Source: Ancylostoma caninum
Lineage: Eukaryota; Nematoda; Chromadorea; Rhabditida; Ancylostomatidae
NCBI GenBank assembly: GCA_037903475.1
Contig: JBAJFG010000070.1
Coordinates: 248,001 to 312,000 of the forward strand
Direction of reading: 5' to 3'
DNA length: 64,000 bases
Below the pieces are notes generated by a model. That model made no database searches. It was not told where the DNA came from and saw only the letters and a program-made list of their open reading frames with translations. This document shows positions 24,184 to 35,345 of this stretch, piece after piece (position 1 is the first letter of the stretch; every line of letters starts with the position of its first letter). The position numbers and the translations under genes were made by a program.

Positions 24184-24468
24184 CTACATCATACTTCTAT
24201 GTAAGGCAACGAGTCTGCTCATAAGCTCAGGAATAGCCCAAGACCTACCCCGTCCTTCTTCCTGCCAATAATAGGAGCTAATGCCCTGCAATGCACAAAA
24301 CAATAAAAATTGCCGCCTTTTTTCCAATTTTTCCCTGTAGAACAGCTCCTTTCCTACGTAAAACTGAATATACGCCGTTAAATCGCTGTTTAGAAATGCG
24401 TTGTGCTCGCCTGTACCTTGAACGACCATCATGAATAAACCGTAACGCTCCCCGCTGCGTCCGTACAT
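24184..24468 (-). CDS. Possible small minus-strand gene or first exon
   Basis: A 94-codon frame opens at an ATG (24,468) with MYGRSGERYGLFMMVVQ, includes a Tyr/Phe-rich middle (AYIQFYVGKELFYREKLEKR) and ends at TAG. A gtacag donor-like site after codon 17 allows it to be a first exon spliced to the block at 23.9 kb. No family is recognised. Confidence 0.3.
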   Translation of the reverse strand: MYGRSGERYGLFMMVVQGTGEHNAFLNSDLTAYIQFYVGKELFYREKLEKRRQFLLFCALQGISSYYWQEEGRGRSWAIPELMSRLVALHRSMM

Positions 24469-25321
24469 TCTTAGCGCCCTTTGGTCAGGTTCATTTTTTC
24501 ACCGATGTCCTTGGGTTTTTTCCACGGGTAAAGAACAGTGTTGGGTGGTGTACGTTTTGTAATTGTGATCCAATCTTGTGCTGATATTGAATAGTGCAAT
24601 CATAGTCTAATCGATCTCATCATTCGACAACGGTTCTTGCATCATTCTCTAGCTACCGGTGAAACCGGTCGCTTGAGAATGTCTCGAATCCGATCGGTTC
24701 CTCTTCGGAATGTCGGCTGTTTTCTGTGAATGACAATTCACTTTTGTGGACAAATTACCCGCATCTGAAACATTTTTTGTTCTCATTCTTGAGTCTCTTC
24801 ACAGTCTCCACCTCCTATGTGCCACCCACTTACCCTATTTCCTGGGAATGAGCTGGAAATTTACTTATGCTTTGTAGTATGTTATAGTGCTTTATGAAGC
24901 ACATAGAAATTCTCTATCAGCCTACTAGTGAGATCTTATTTTCACAGCCTTTTCTAAAAATCCTTTTTTTTCATCAATTTAAGTCCAAAATTGGGTGAAA
25001 ATGGAGTTGGGGGGGGGGGCACAAATGGAGTTAGGCTAGTGCTTTGGCTTAGGCTTACAAGATGAACCTATGACCTTTTATAGGGAGCCCTCCCCCCCCC
25101 TCCAACTCCCTTTTCTTCCAAAATTGTTTTGACAGATCTATTTCTGAACTTCCGGTCACCACCACTGACGTCCACTGTATTCCGGTCATACCGAGACCCC
25201 TGATTGTCTGCTCAGAGCCACCACCCTGTTTGCTTCCGCCATTGTCTCCTACAGTTAACCGATTTATCTAGTTTTTTTTTCTTATTTTCTATTGAGATTA
25301 CTTTATAGGATTTTCCCATTC
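24469..25321. other. No gene; G/C homopolymer runs
   Basis: Spacer with a run of G near 25,009-25,018 and C-rich runs near 25,089-25,100, in a partly mirrored arrangement. The 14-mer tgacgtccactgta (25,166-25,179) matches one end of the MITE at 57.5 kb. No coding signal. Confidence 0.45.
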
Positions 25322-25470
25322 ATTGATGCATTGATTCATTGATTCATTGATTCATTCATTCATTCATTCATTCATTCATTCATTCATTCATTCATTCATT
25401 CATTCATTCATTCATTCATTCATTCATTCACTCAGTCATTCCACTCCACTCCATTCATTATTCATTCATT
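25322..25470. repeat. (ATTC)n microsatellite 1
   Basis: Variant GATTC/ATTG units lead into about 85 bp of pure ATTC repeats, then ACTC variants. It is a simple tetranucleotide repeat, not coding. Confidence 0.95.
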
Positions 25471-28400
25471 TTCTACTTACAGAGCCTCGTGAGAAAGCCT
25501 GGCATTTTTAACCATTAACTTCAACATTCTCATTTTTCATTTTTTGGCATTTCTACACAATTTGAGAAGTGCAGAAACTTGCCATCAAATCCTCACTTGT
25601 TTTTTACTCCAAAGATGTTTTGCAACTCTTCAAGAGGTAGGATCCTTTCTATAATTCAATGAAATTACGAGGTGTACACAATTTTACAAAAAAATCACTT
25701 CAGCCCGTTCCACCGTTTTCCTCCGTTCCATAGAGGAGTTTTTGAGCCTGTTTTTTTTTTTCTGCAAAAGCCATTTTTTTGTCGACGAAACGAATAGCTT
25801 TGAAATTTGAGGAGCTCACAGCTGCTGCTAGTGAAGCACGACGGCATTTCCTCTCATCAAGTCGATCAATCGTCGCTTGTGTCCTTCGCTGCCTACTTTG
25901 CTATGAGGACTTTTTGTTGAATCAGGGATTTCGGCTGAAGTCCCATGTGCCCGGCAACTATTCGAGTTTTTCATTCGACTTTGGCTCATGGCTGCTTTCG
26001 TGAACAACTCGCGTTCCGCCTGTTGACTCGCTGTTTCTTCCGCATCACCTAATTCCTTTGGGTTTTGCTGACGCAGCTGGTCGCTCCAAAAATGAATAAG
26101 TGAGTGCAGGAGGAAACTTAGAGCAATAAAATTATTTTAGTTTTCGTATAAGGATAGTGCACGAAACGAAAACTAAAATATATAGGTAACAATCTTTAAA
26201 TCAAAGTGTTCATAACACTTTAAAATTGCTCCAGTTTTCCATCGAATTCTCAAAGAATTTCTTACTTTTGAAGGCAGAATTACAATAGTTGTATATTATA
26301 TTGTACACGACGACCTAGCTGGTTGATAGGATAGAGGATTTTCGCTATTAAATATTCATATCCGGAATATTCATATTCATATCATCAATCTCTACAAAAA
26401 ATTAAACCGTGTTTGTCCAATTTTTTATCTTTTTTTTCAAGAATTTCGTAAGCTGCACAACTGCGCACCCTACGCATTTTAGCTCCGCCCACCATGTTCC
26501 GTAGGATTTGTGTTTGCGCTATGAGGGGGGGGGGGGTGTCAGCCAAAACCATGACATAGCCCTTGTTTGTTTTCGTTTCCTTTGTTCCTTTCCTCTTTTC
26601 GCGTCTTTTCTCCTTCCTCTTTCAGCAACATCTTGTAGAAAACAAGAGAAAGCTTTGGAGGATTGAGGGGTGGGGGGGGAGGTACTTAGATACAGAGTCG
26701 GCGTATTTTCCAAATAAAGTTTCCAGAATAGGAAAAACTTGTGTGGACCTAGTTCTAATGTGTATTTTTTTTGATTTTTCTTTGGTTACTAATAATTGTA
26801 TTTTTTGTAATTACTGCCATCCGAGTTCTCATCCGGTAGAATTATGGAATTAATCTTTTCTCTCACCCTTTCCCAGCTCACTCTCATTTGACTGCCACTG
26901 GTGAAAGCGCATACTATCTATAATATTACATGTAGTAGAATCCACAGCATTGATCAAATTTTTCGCGCTCTACGCTCTCAACGCCTGTTGGCACCGCGGT
27001 TGAGGGAGTTAGAGGCCTTTTTTATATCAATCAGTGCTGCTTTATATTATTTTTTTTCGACATTTACTCACTATTATTGATGTCCCTGACTATTACCATT
27101 TATTAAATAGCTCTGCCATTGACTGCGTTCACAGGATCAGATGGTCATAGTAACTTTCTCCAGAACATAGCTGACTTATTTCATTCTTAACTATTGTCCC
27201 TGTAAGGTAAACTCGCTTGGTGGTCCGTTCCGCTGACAAGTCTTACATTTCTCCGCCGCTACTGACTTCTTCAAAGAAGTTCCAGTAGTGTTCCGGCACG
27301 CCCCTTTTCAGAAGAACATCGTGAGGAATTCCTTTGTTTCTTTATACCATCTTATTATTAGTTAGGTTGTGTGTTCATGTAAAATAGTATCTTTCAGAGA
27401 TTTTTCTCAAATATTCTGCAAACCCTTTTGCTTGATTTTCTGCAATGTTTTCTATGCATTTGGAAGTACCTATGTACTAATCGTAGCTACTGCATTATAA
27501 CGAGTTCCTTGTTTGAGTTCCTCCGTGAATTTTAGTTAATAGTGCGACTATTGATGGCACACCTTCACAGAGGTGTATTAGATATAAATAAATAAATCTA
27601 TTGCTTTTTTTTTGCCAGTGGATAGTAATATTGTAAGTATTTCCATTTCCTTTCTCCAGACAGAAGCAGATTGCATAATTTCATATTATTTTATGTTTTT
27701 TCCTTCTTATAACTGCTTTTTCGTCTCATCCATCATATTTCTCATATTCAGCACAATACTCTTCCTTTCTAATTTCTATGGGATATGCTCCGTCACAGAT
27801 GCTGGACACGCGAGATATTCCACTCTACCTTCTTCCTGTACTTCTGTAATACTTCCTGTGCTATGCCTATATTTCCATTCGTTCATGAATTTGTTTACTT
27901 CACTGTGTTTCTCCAGGTCTCCAGACTTCTTGATATTCGAGGTGTTCGCACCCCCCCCCCCCCACTACGTTATTTCTATTGTCAGTTTTACGTATGTATT
28001 CTAGCTGTTCAAAAGTAAGATACTTTAATGATTTCATTCTTGAAAACGAGGTCGTTCTGGACTGTGATTCATGGAACGCTAACCGAGCAGACCAGTGTGG
28101 TGGTCATCATATAGAGACTGCGCAATCGTATGAGACGCAGGACGCGAAATTAGGTTTGCTAGCTTGGTTATGGGTTCATGAATCCTAGACCTGGTTCCCA
28201 AAGTGGTGAGGATTCAGCTTTTCACTACGGCTTCCACCCGACTTCGTCCCCTCCCTTTCCCACCGTGGTTGCTCATTACTTCTACAGGGGAAATTTGGTT
28301 TCACGATCATTCCTGCATGTAGTGAGCCCACATTATTTTTATTTGAACACATGTCCATTTACAGTTAAAATTATGCAATTTTTGAGTCGCCCCCCTTGAC

Positions 28401-28563
28401 CTAGCCATACTCCTTTTTGGTCAAAAGCCTAAAAATTATTTTACTGCTTCCACCTCCAGATGAAGAAGTAAGCGAAGCTGAAATAAATGTGGAGAACGCT
28501 GATCGATAGTTATGTGTATATTCAGCGACATGGAGGCAAAGTTCATAGCATTTGTCATCGTAG
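25471..28563. other. No supported gene; C/G runs
   Basis: About 3 kb of AT-rich spacer with G-runs near 26,524-26,536 and 26,671-26,678 and a 13-base C-run near 27,949-27,962. The 130-codon plus frame at 27,612-28,004 is T-rich, hydrophobic and crosses the C-run, typical of intron sequence rather than a gene. A possible trans-splice-like acceptor (tgtatattcag) precedes an ATG at 28,530. Confidence 0.45.
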
Positions 28564-28667
28564 CAATTGCTGCGAGTTCCCCAAGTCCTTCCGGATTACA
28601 TCTTATCGGCGCCGGTGATCTCTGTTAACGAGGGTGCCATGGAATCTGTGCTTATCGATCGTGCCAG
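28564..28667 (+). CDS. Candidate internal exon, unidentified
   Basis: The segment lies between an acceptor (tttgtcatcgtag) and a consensus donor (gtgagtgtg) and is open for 34 codons plus two bases. It begins QLLRVPQVLPDYILSAPV and ends SVLIDRA, with codon use like the better exons. An alternative reading starts at the ATG at 28,530, four bases after an acceptor, and encodes a signal-peptide-like MEAKFIAFVIVAIAASS before a TAA at 28,626-28,628. The two frames exclude each other. No family is recognised. Confidence 0.38.
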
Positions 28668-29041
28668 GTGAGTGTGTGTAGCCGTAGTGGTGTGACAGCG
28701 GGAGTGGATGTAATAGGTTGAGTTGTCCGGCTGTCTCGACCTTTTCAAAAGTTGTTCAATGGGCGATTACACAACCTGTTGAGACGGGGCGCTATAGATG
28801 CATAACATAGAGATCCTGAAGTCATTGGCGAGTCAGCTGTGAGGCTAGTGGATATAGTGCAGTGGATTTGGATTTGTTGCTCTCGGTAATCTCCTCTGGT
28901 CAAGTAATGCTTCCTTATCCCTCTAACCTCTTTGGAAGCTGATTTCCACCTGGGCTAGTTGTAGACGTCTTGACGATCACAAACATGTTTGTCTTTTTCT
29001 GTAAAATTGCCAATAGCCTGGTTTTCAAAGCCTGGGTTTGG
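28668..29041. other. Spacer, nothing firm
   Basis: GC-moderate sequence following the donor at 28,668, with no open frame of note. It may be a dispersed repeat, but I find no second copy in the window. Confidence 0.4.
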
Positions 29042-29285
29042 AGAGAGTTAGGGCGGAGCTTCCATGCGACCCTGGATTTCTGCCACATACACCCACGTGT
29101 CGGCTGCTCTCCTTCCACATAATCGACCTGTTCGATGTCATCTATGAATAACTAAGTGACTGTGCGACGTGCTACCGATTATTGGCATCAAACATGTCGG
29201 ACATATTCGAGGAATATGGCCTACCACAGGGGCGTATGTGGCAGAAGTCCGACGACACGTGGATGCTCCGCCCTAAACCTCTCCA
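29042..29285. repeat. Inverted repeat pair, about 55-bp arms
   Basis: The left arm (29,042-29,094, read on the minus strand) and the right arm (29,230-29,285) share tatgtggcagaa, gctccgccctaa and ctctcc and match at roughly four of five bases. They are separated by about 135 bp. The two open frames noted on opposite strands (both with MWQKS...LRP) come from these arms, which shows those frames are repeat-derived. Confidence 0.7.
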
Positions 29286-29971
29286 AAATCGGGCATTCAA
29301 GGGCAGTGTTTTCGACAGTTTCGCATGGAATGATGTGTATCACGGTGATCTGCGTCTCTTGCCTAATTCAATGCTCTAAAAATCTTGAAAATAAAGGCCA
29401 ACTTATATGCTATCTTCAGTGTAGCTTTCTCTTTGTAAGATGTACTCTGCGCCGCTGTCCTCCTCCTCTGGTTTTAGTGGCTGAGAGAGTCGATTACTCT
29501 CTGGATGCCTCGACGTCGCATCAAATTACCTCCAGATCTATTCAACTGCGACGACGACACCTGCATTCTCCTACCTTTGTAGCCTTAGCCAGCATAGCTG
29601 AATAGCTTATAAGAGATAAACTAAGCTATAAGCTTGCACTGTTGTTATCCATTCTTTTTTTTGGCTCTTTTTGCGTGATTACTTAATCCAAATGTGGTCG
29701 TAAAGAAAGAGATCCAGGACGTTACCTGGTGATCGTTGATGCCTTGCAATGAGCAAGTTCTTTGGTGTTTTCTACAACTCCGTCTGCTCTCTTTTTTCTT
29801 GCTTGCACTTGGAAGCTCTAGGAAACTCCGAGTTTTCCAACCCCTATTTATCTTCAACATATGTGTGGGTTACGTTTGTTGCCCTAAATTTTGAAGAAAA
29901 AAGAAACAGAAAAGAAAATTCAAAGGATAGGGAGGAGAAATGAGTCTGACATCACTCAAACTCCACGTATT
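29286..29971. other. No firm gene
   Basis: The block at 29,440-29,605 is open in all three plus frames, so its apparent coding look means little. It ends in two similar stops near 29,603. The remainder is AT-rich. Confidence 0.4.
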
Positions 29972-30096
29972 TTATTCATTCATTCATTCATTCATTCATT
30001 CATTCATTCATTCATTCATTCATTCATTCATTCATTCATTCATTCATTCATTCGCACATTCATTCATTCATTCATTCATTCATTCATTCATTCATT
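29972..30096. repeat. (ATTC)n microsatellite 2
   Basis: About 125 bp of ATTC repeat broken once near 30,051-30,060 (ttcgcacattc). Frames across it encode runs of IHSFIHSF and are artefacts of the repeat. Confidence 0.95.
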
Positions 30097-31658
30097 GCAC
30101 CATTATTTGCTTGACCATCAGGTCATTATTTCTTTCCGCTAGCCAATACGAACTTATCATGGATGTATCTGTATGGTGGAACAATCTGGAAAGCACTCTG
30201 ACCACTTTTTTTCTAAAAATCCCGATAATGACTATTTTTGCCGCAGCGAAAACAGCAAACAGCGATTTCTGCAGCATACCATGCTAGGTAACCCCTTTTT
30301 GCAAGTGAAATTCTTCTATGGCTGGTTCCCGTTACGCAGGCACTATGCATTGCATCACATTTCCGTGCGTTCTGTGTTCTCTTGCTCAGCAATTTACAAT
30401 TGTTTGCATACTTTCATGTCTACGTAGCTTTTCCTGGTTTAGCCCCTTGTTTAGTGTCTAGCATAGCTCTTGCAGTTCCAGGAAAAGAACTGTGCTAAGG
30501 CTCTCACGTCAGCGTATTTGTTCGCCGGGAAGATGAATGACGGCTACTCGCTGCACCAACTAGAAAACTTCCTCCTTACGTCATGTCTTTTTTGAATTTT
30601 AAATGAGCATCGCTGAACGCGTGATTTTCTTCTATCAGACTTAGTCTATTTTTAGCTTTAGTATCTGCGAAATTAGCTGCTATTTTTGAAAACTATTTCA
30701 TGGTGGTGGAGCCATCATGTACAAAAAATCTTCAATTTTGCGCATAAATAAGAGCGCAAGAGGGAGAGGGAGATTCAAATATTTGGTGCCAAATGCTTTT
30801 TTTTGCTTTTTGTCTCATTCGAAGTTAATGTTGATATTCTGAAGCGAATTCGACACCTATTAGGTGGTCAATACGAGTATCTGGGATCTTTTCAATCCAG
30901 AAGCCTAACCCAGAGTAAAATATCACCCTATGGCTCATTCGATCTAGACAACGTCATCAACTCGCTTAATTTGGTTGCAGTTCTCATTCCTGCATATACT
31001 ATCCGAATACTGGAACCTAAGGGTATCTTATACAAGAAGCGTGCGCCAGGTGCAAGCATTCATCCGCCTAAGATGCTTTTTGAAAAGCATTGGGTGCAGC
31101 AGGTATACCGACTTTGAGAAGCCCTCATCCCTCCGAATTCTACCGTTTTACTTGCGGCTTTCCTGCACATCAACACCTTCGTCCTGAGTGTGAATCAATC
31201 GCTATGAAGTCGCACGCACGCACGCATCTGAAATAAATCCCCATTATGTGCGTCTCAGCAACAAAAACTGTGGGCGAAAGGGCTTTCGTAGTAAACTGTA
31301 AATCTGCATAAGAGGCTTGAGGAAAATGATCAAAGTCAGGCTCATATACAATCCAGAAATGGTGCATCTAAACGTAATACACTCACATTTGATCTACACA
31401 TGCTATAAAATACCTCGCGCTTAATTGGTTGCATGAATGTTTGTACGCTTGGGACCACAGAGAAGAAATTCCATTGAACTTTTGGCTTTGAGTGAGTCTA
31501 ATATCCAAGCATTTCAAATAAAAAAGCTCGACATGATTTCCATTGTTTTGCCATTGGCTTAGGATTGATTATTTTTCAATAATTGAATTTTTAGCTTATT
31601 CACAGTTGAACATTCACTCCATTTTGTATCCCTATGAGTACTGGAAAATTTTGTTGCA
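30097..31658. other. No supported gene
   Basis: AT-rich spacer. A 104-codon plus frame at 30,803-31,117 has no splice context or motif. The cgcacgcacgca tract near 31,213 is a short simple repeat. Confidence 0.45.
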
Positions 31659-32005
31659 CTACCATGATTTATATAAGAAGATATATGCCGTTCGGACCCA
31701 TGATGCCCTGGCTTGACAGCTCCTCTTCTCAAGTCTCAAGAGTGTCAGTCTAGCTGCACTACCAACTAATTTCTTGATCTCTAATTTTTTATGAAGCCTG
31801 AATTTTTTGCTCATTAGGGTCCGGATCGAGTGTTCGCACTGGATCCGTTGTACCCCATTTGTCCCAACTGTGATTGTTTTTCCATCGGGTGTTTCCATTG
31901 GGTGATCATCACACGGATGACAAGGTCCACTGTTTCGAAGAGATAGGATGTAAATAGAAGACGAAAAAATGGATTCCCACTGTTTGCGGTTATAGACGCG
32001 AACAA
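31659..32005 (-). CDS. Possible minus-strand exon, unidentified
   Basis: Two overlapping minus-strand frames (31,659-31,898 with METPDGKTITVGTNGVQRIQ, and 31,814-32,005) span the block. The first ends in a basic, Leu-rich stretch (KLEIKKLVGSAARLTLLRLE). It lies about 220 bp from the decayed Tc1/mariner element and may itself be repeat-derived. Frame and identity are unresolved. Confidence 0.22.
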
Positions 32006-32225
32006 GTGCTTTCCATCTGATGATATTTCTCGTCTTGTTTTCCCTCTGTCGCTATCGCCGCTTACAATTTAGCTTAGTTCGCTACTCGATTGACGCTACG
32101 GGGTTTCTTATAGAAAATTCTAGCTGAAGCAATTTAATCAGTACCCGTATCCAGGTTTAATCCCGGGTATGATCTGACCAACCAGCACTTGGAAATCGGA
32201 TGAGTTTTCTCGGAAAAAAAGTATA

Positions 32226-33256
32226 CAAGCTGGTCCTCATGAAGTGTGACGAGAAAAAGTGCCCATAACTCCGCCGAAATCGATTCAAATAGTCACTTTT
32301 TACATTGATTTGATAGAGAAGAAAATTCTTTGTGAGTACTCATCCATCTCATACAAAACTGCAACCTTCAGTTTTGATACAATTCTGCAATCTCTTCCTG
32401 AAGTTTTTGAGAATGTCTGCATCATTTCCGGCGAGATTTTGTCCCATTTCTTCGGAAGGGTTGTCTTCAGCAAATCGGGTGACTTGGCTTTCAAAGAGCG
32501 GCTTTTTGCTCCAGGACTGACCAGATAGCAAAATCCAGGTGGCTGAGATCGGGCGAGTTTGATGGCCAAAAATCCATCGTCCAGGAACACAGAATAATGG
32601 TCCCACACCACTCACTCTGCGCCATGGGCTGGTGCCCCATCTTGTTGGAAGGTTCATTTAATGTCCTTAGCGTTTTCTTTGGCCTAGGGTACCATTGCAT
32701 CCTGAGTGGTTTAGCGGTAAATATCCTCTCGTCTGTGGAGAGAATCTGGGCAAGCTTGTCACTGCGCGCAAGGGTCAGAATCTTTCTGCATTTTTCCAAT
32801 CATGATGCCTTTACTTCATCGGCAAGGTTTTGACCTCTGGCGAATTTGGATGCAACTCGAAATCATCTTCTGATCAAACCTTGCATGGTTGAATGGCTTA
32901 CTTTATGATCCTCAGACAATTGTCTGATGCTTCTTTCAGGATTTCGGCGAAGTTTGTCCTTGACGACCTTTCAAAGAGCTCTTCAAATGCTTTTTGGGGC
33001 AATGTACTTGCTTCCGATTTAGTTTGAGCATCTTCGAAATCTCGGAAACCGACGACCCGCGTTTGTGCATGGCGACTATTGCTGAACGATCCTCAAGCGA
33101 TATCACCTTTATCTGAAAACAGCGAATAAGACTGACCAAAATAGGACTAGAAAATGCGGTAAAAACAAATAACAGCATGAAGTTCACGAAAAAACTAAAG
33201 GAAATGTCCGAAAATTGATCTTCTATAGCCCGTCACACTTCACGTGGACCACCATG
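32226..33256 (-). mobile_element. Tc1/mariner-superfamily element, about 1.03 kb
   Basis: The ends are inverted repeats: caagctggtcctcatgaagt on the left and, on the minus strand, catggtggtccacgtgaagt on the right, continuing as gtgacgag/gtgacggg. About 24 of 28 positions match. Each end abuts a TA (32,224-32,225 and 33,257-33,258), the target duplication of this superfamily. The interior carries a broken transposase on the minus strand. Size and structure are those of a full-length but dead element. Confidence 0.9.
32300..33187 (-). pseudogene. Decayed Tc1/mariner transposase
   Basis: The N-terminal helix-turn-helix is visible at about 32,990-33,120 (DRSAIVAMHKRGSSVSEISK, then LKLNRKQV). 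Further on, the minus strand shows the three catalytic-site contexts: TDERIF near 32,725, a QQDGAPAH-type motif near 32,630-32,650 in another frame, and NSPDLSHLDFAIWSVLE near 32,550. A C-terminal segment with NFRKRLQNCI follows near 32,370. The reading changes frame at least twice and contains stops in the region 32,800-32,900, so the protein cannot be made. It is nested in spacer DNA and could only serve as a non-autonomous substrate. Confidence 0.88.
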
Positions 33257-33546
33257 TACATACTCCGTAAGAGTAGGTTGTTGGAGAGCGCGTTATAAGT
33301 ACCTGGGGAGAAGTTTGTTGCCACACTATACGAGTGGTCGGCTTCCTTAACTGGTCAATTACAGGTCTCGTCTGTGCCGCCCACTCCAGGTATAATGCTC
33401 CACAACCGTTTTTAGTGAGTAGCTAGTTGAATGGCCAAAAACCGAGAAATTAACCATGTTATTATCAATTTTCTGATATTTTCAACCAAAATAGGTTCAT
33501 CTACCTGCTTACAAACCAGGTAACAGAGCCAGCTTCGATTTCTCAT
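33257..33546. other. Nothing recognised
   Basis: Short spacer downstream of the Tc1/mariner remnant, no open frame of interest. Confidence 0.5.
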
Positions 33547-33906
33547 TTAACAAATCGTCCGCCGCCGCCGCCCTCGTCGCGGCCGCGCAGTCGATGCGCC
33601 GGCATTTGTCGCCGCGACTAGATAGACGAGTGCAGCCAGTTTATTTCGTCTGCTAAAAGTGATGGCGTCCAGCATTCTGATTACCAGCAATTTTCCAGTT
33701 CCACTACATTTTCCGTGCTTTTTCCCCCATTTTACCGCTCTACTAAGCCATTTTGCCGCTGCTTCCGGCTTGTACCGGCATGCTGGTCTACCATCTTTCA
33801 GAATTTGTTCTTCTGACTCGGAAACTGTAGACGAAGCGTGTAGTTGGGAAGGCATTGATTTCCCTAAATAGTTTAATACTTTTCGAGTGTATGGTTGTCC
33901 ATACAC
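33547..33906 (-). CDS. Possible minus-strand gene, unidentified
   Basis: A 119-codon minus-strand frame ends at 33,547. Within it an ATG at 33,855 follows an acceptor-like aaactatttag by eight bases and opens MPSQLHASSTVSESEEQILK. A gtaaaatg donor-like site follows codon 40 (33,735), phase 0. The unspliced 3' part ends in an Arg-rich tail encoded by a GCC-type trinucleotide tract (33,559-33,580). The protein is hydrophilic, with no recognisable domain. The plus strand is also partly open. Confidence 0.3.
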   Translation of the reverse strand: MYGQPYTRKVLNYLGKSMPSQLHASSTVSESEEQILKDGRPACRYKPEAAAKWLSRAVKWGKKHGKCSGTGKLLVIRMLDAITFSRRNKLAALVYLVAATNAGASTARPRRGRRRRTIC

Positions 33907-34999
33907 ACAGTGGTAAAATTCCAGAATTCCTCACGTAACTGCCCAAAAATGTTTTTGTTCTTCTTCACTAATTTGGTTTTCGCAACTATTACAATAACTC
34001 ATTCCGCCGGCCTCTTTTTTTCAACGTTTCTGCGAGAGTTCCTTTCTGTCGGGTCCCATAAAAAATGTTCTCATTCTCTTGTGGTTCCACATATTAATTC
34101 ACGAGACAAATACCTATTTTGACCAATTTGCACACACATTTCGTATCCATCTTACTCTATGTCCCTGAAGCCGTTTGTGGACAAGTTTTCCCAGAAGGTA
34201 TGATATCTACTGGTTCGCTTCTACTGCCCTATGAGTAGTTAAATTCTTTGGGGTGTATTGAATAGTGACGAGGTGACGTGGTGTTGCCGCTGCTCTGTGA
34301 TTGGTCCATTCAAATGACGTTTCGGCCATTTGATATCGACTTGGCCGTTTCATTACTTATCTACCGCATACTCGTACTGTTGCTAATAGATTTTCGCACA
34401 TATATTTATCTATTTATTTTCTTATTCGTCAATACGTGCATAGATGCTCTTTGCAATAACAAATACATATAATATAAGGCGTTGTGATAGCTGAATGACG
34501 AATGGTGAATATGATAGATGAGCTGACGCCACTAGAGAAGACCTCTATATCTAGCCAATCGTGGAACAGTGGCCACGCCTCTTCTCCCTCGTAGTGCAGA
34601 GTCCTTCTATATCTGTGTCCCGCGGCAAAGGGGAATGACTGTTGAAGACATTTCCACTCTCATAGAATTCTTCCTCTCCATTCCAGCCTTTAGGTTTCTA
34701 GTCCTGTCCTCTATCTTTACGAATCTTACCGGCTTTTCAATCATATCTTCGTGTTTCGTGTTCATATTTTTTTGAAATTTTGTATACTTTTTTTTCTTTT
34801 TGATCTTTGAATTCTTTTAAATTTTCGCGTTTTATTATCAGCTCTGGTGTTGGCTTCTTTGGTGTGATTTCCTGTGGTGGAAATTCAAAAAAGCGAAAAA
34901 CTGAAGCCTCTCGATCGATTTCTCTGTAAAAATACCTATCACATCGTGCCATCTTTGTCAAACGCCTCGGTGTTTTCACTTCCTCACCTCTATCTTCAG
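33907..34999. other. No firm gene; T-rich DNA before the 35-kb exons
   Basis: The plus strand is T-rich and ends in the acceptor cctctatcttcag. On the minus strand 34,737-34,979 is open and Lys-rich (KEFKDQKEKKVYKISKKYEH), but that run is simply the complement of T-rich DNA. I treat it as an alternative rather than a gene. Confidence 0.4.
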
Positions 35000-35345
35000 T
35001 CGATTGTTCACGATTGCTGGGAAGATAATGCTCCTCGACCAGCGATGGCTCTTATATCCGCATGTTTTTCCCCGGCTAATTACCTTTTTCTTGTTCCCTT
35101 CCACTTCTGGAACAGCGGGAAATTTCGTTGGATTCTGAACCAGCTGTCGAACAAGTTTCTGCGGTAATTTGCCTCCAGTCATCCTTTAATTTTCTGGCAA
35201 TTTTCTGCTTTTTCCCACAGCATCGTGGCAGCGCATCCCTCAATAGAGCTGTTCTCTTTGCGACCTCGACAAGTGAGTCAGCTTTACCTGCTTGTTGATG
35301 AGGACACGAGTGCTGTTGACAGGGGGTGACGAAGCCGATGTTTGA
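35000..35345 (+). CDS. Candidate 3' end of a four-exon gene
   Basis: Four small plus-strand exons join in phase: 35,000-35,063, 35,116-35,163, 35,221-35,272 and 35,323-35,345 (TGA). The introns are 52, 57 and 50 nt, the typical nematode size. Acceptors are tatcttcag, acttctggaacag, tttttcccacag and gctgttgacag. Donors are gttttt (weak), gtaatt and gtgagt. The joined peptide includes RLFTIAGKIMLLDQRWLLYP, REISLDSEPAVEQVSA and HRGSASLNRAVLFATST. No domain is recognised. Caveat: the minus strand also gives an in-phase chain through the same DNA (exons near 35,291-35,500, 35,058-35,163 and 34,737-35,022). The plus strand is preferred for its better acceptors. Confidence 0.42.

Noticed and set aside
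24655..24672. accggtgaaaccggt inverted repeat
   Set aside because: Too short to interpret; could be chance.
29891..30287. Frames encoding repeated IHSF units
   Set aside because: They are translations of the (ATTC)n microsatellite.
34999..35063. Protein-kinase-like string CWEDNAPRP in another plus frame
   Set aside because: The spacing between CW and RP is one residue short of the usual kinase subdomain XI, that frame does not join the next exon in phase, and no other kinase motif is nearby.
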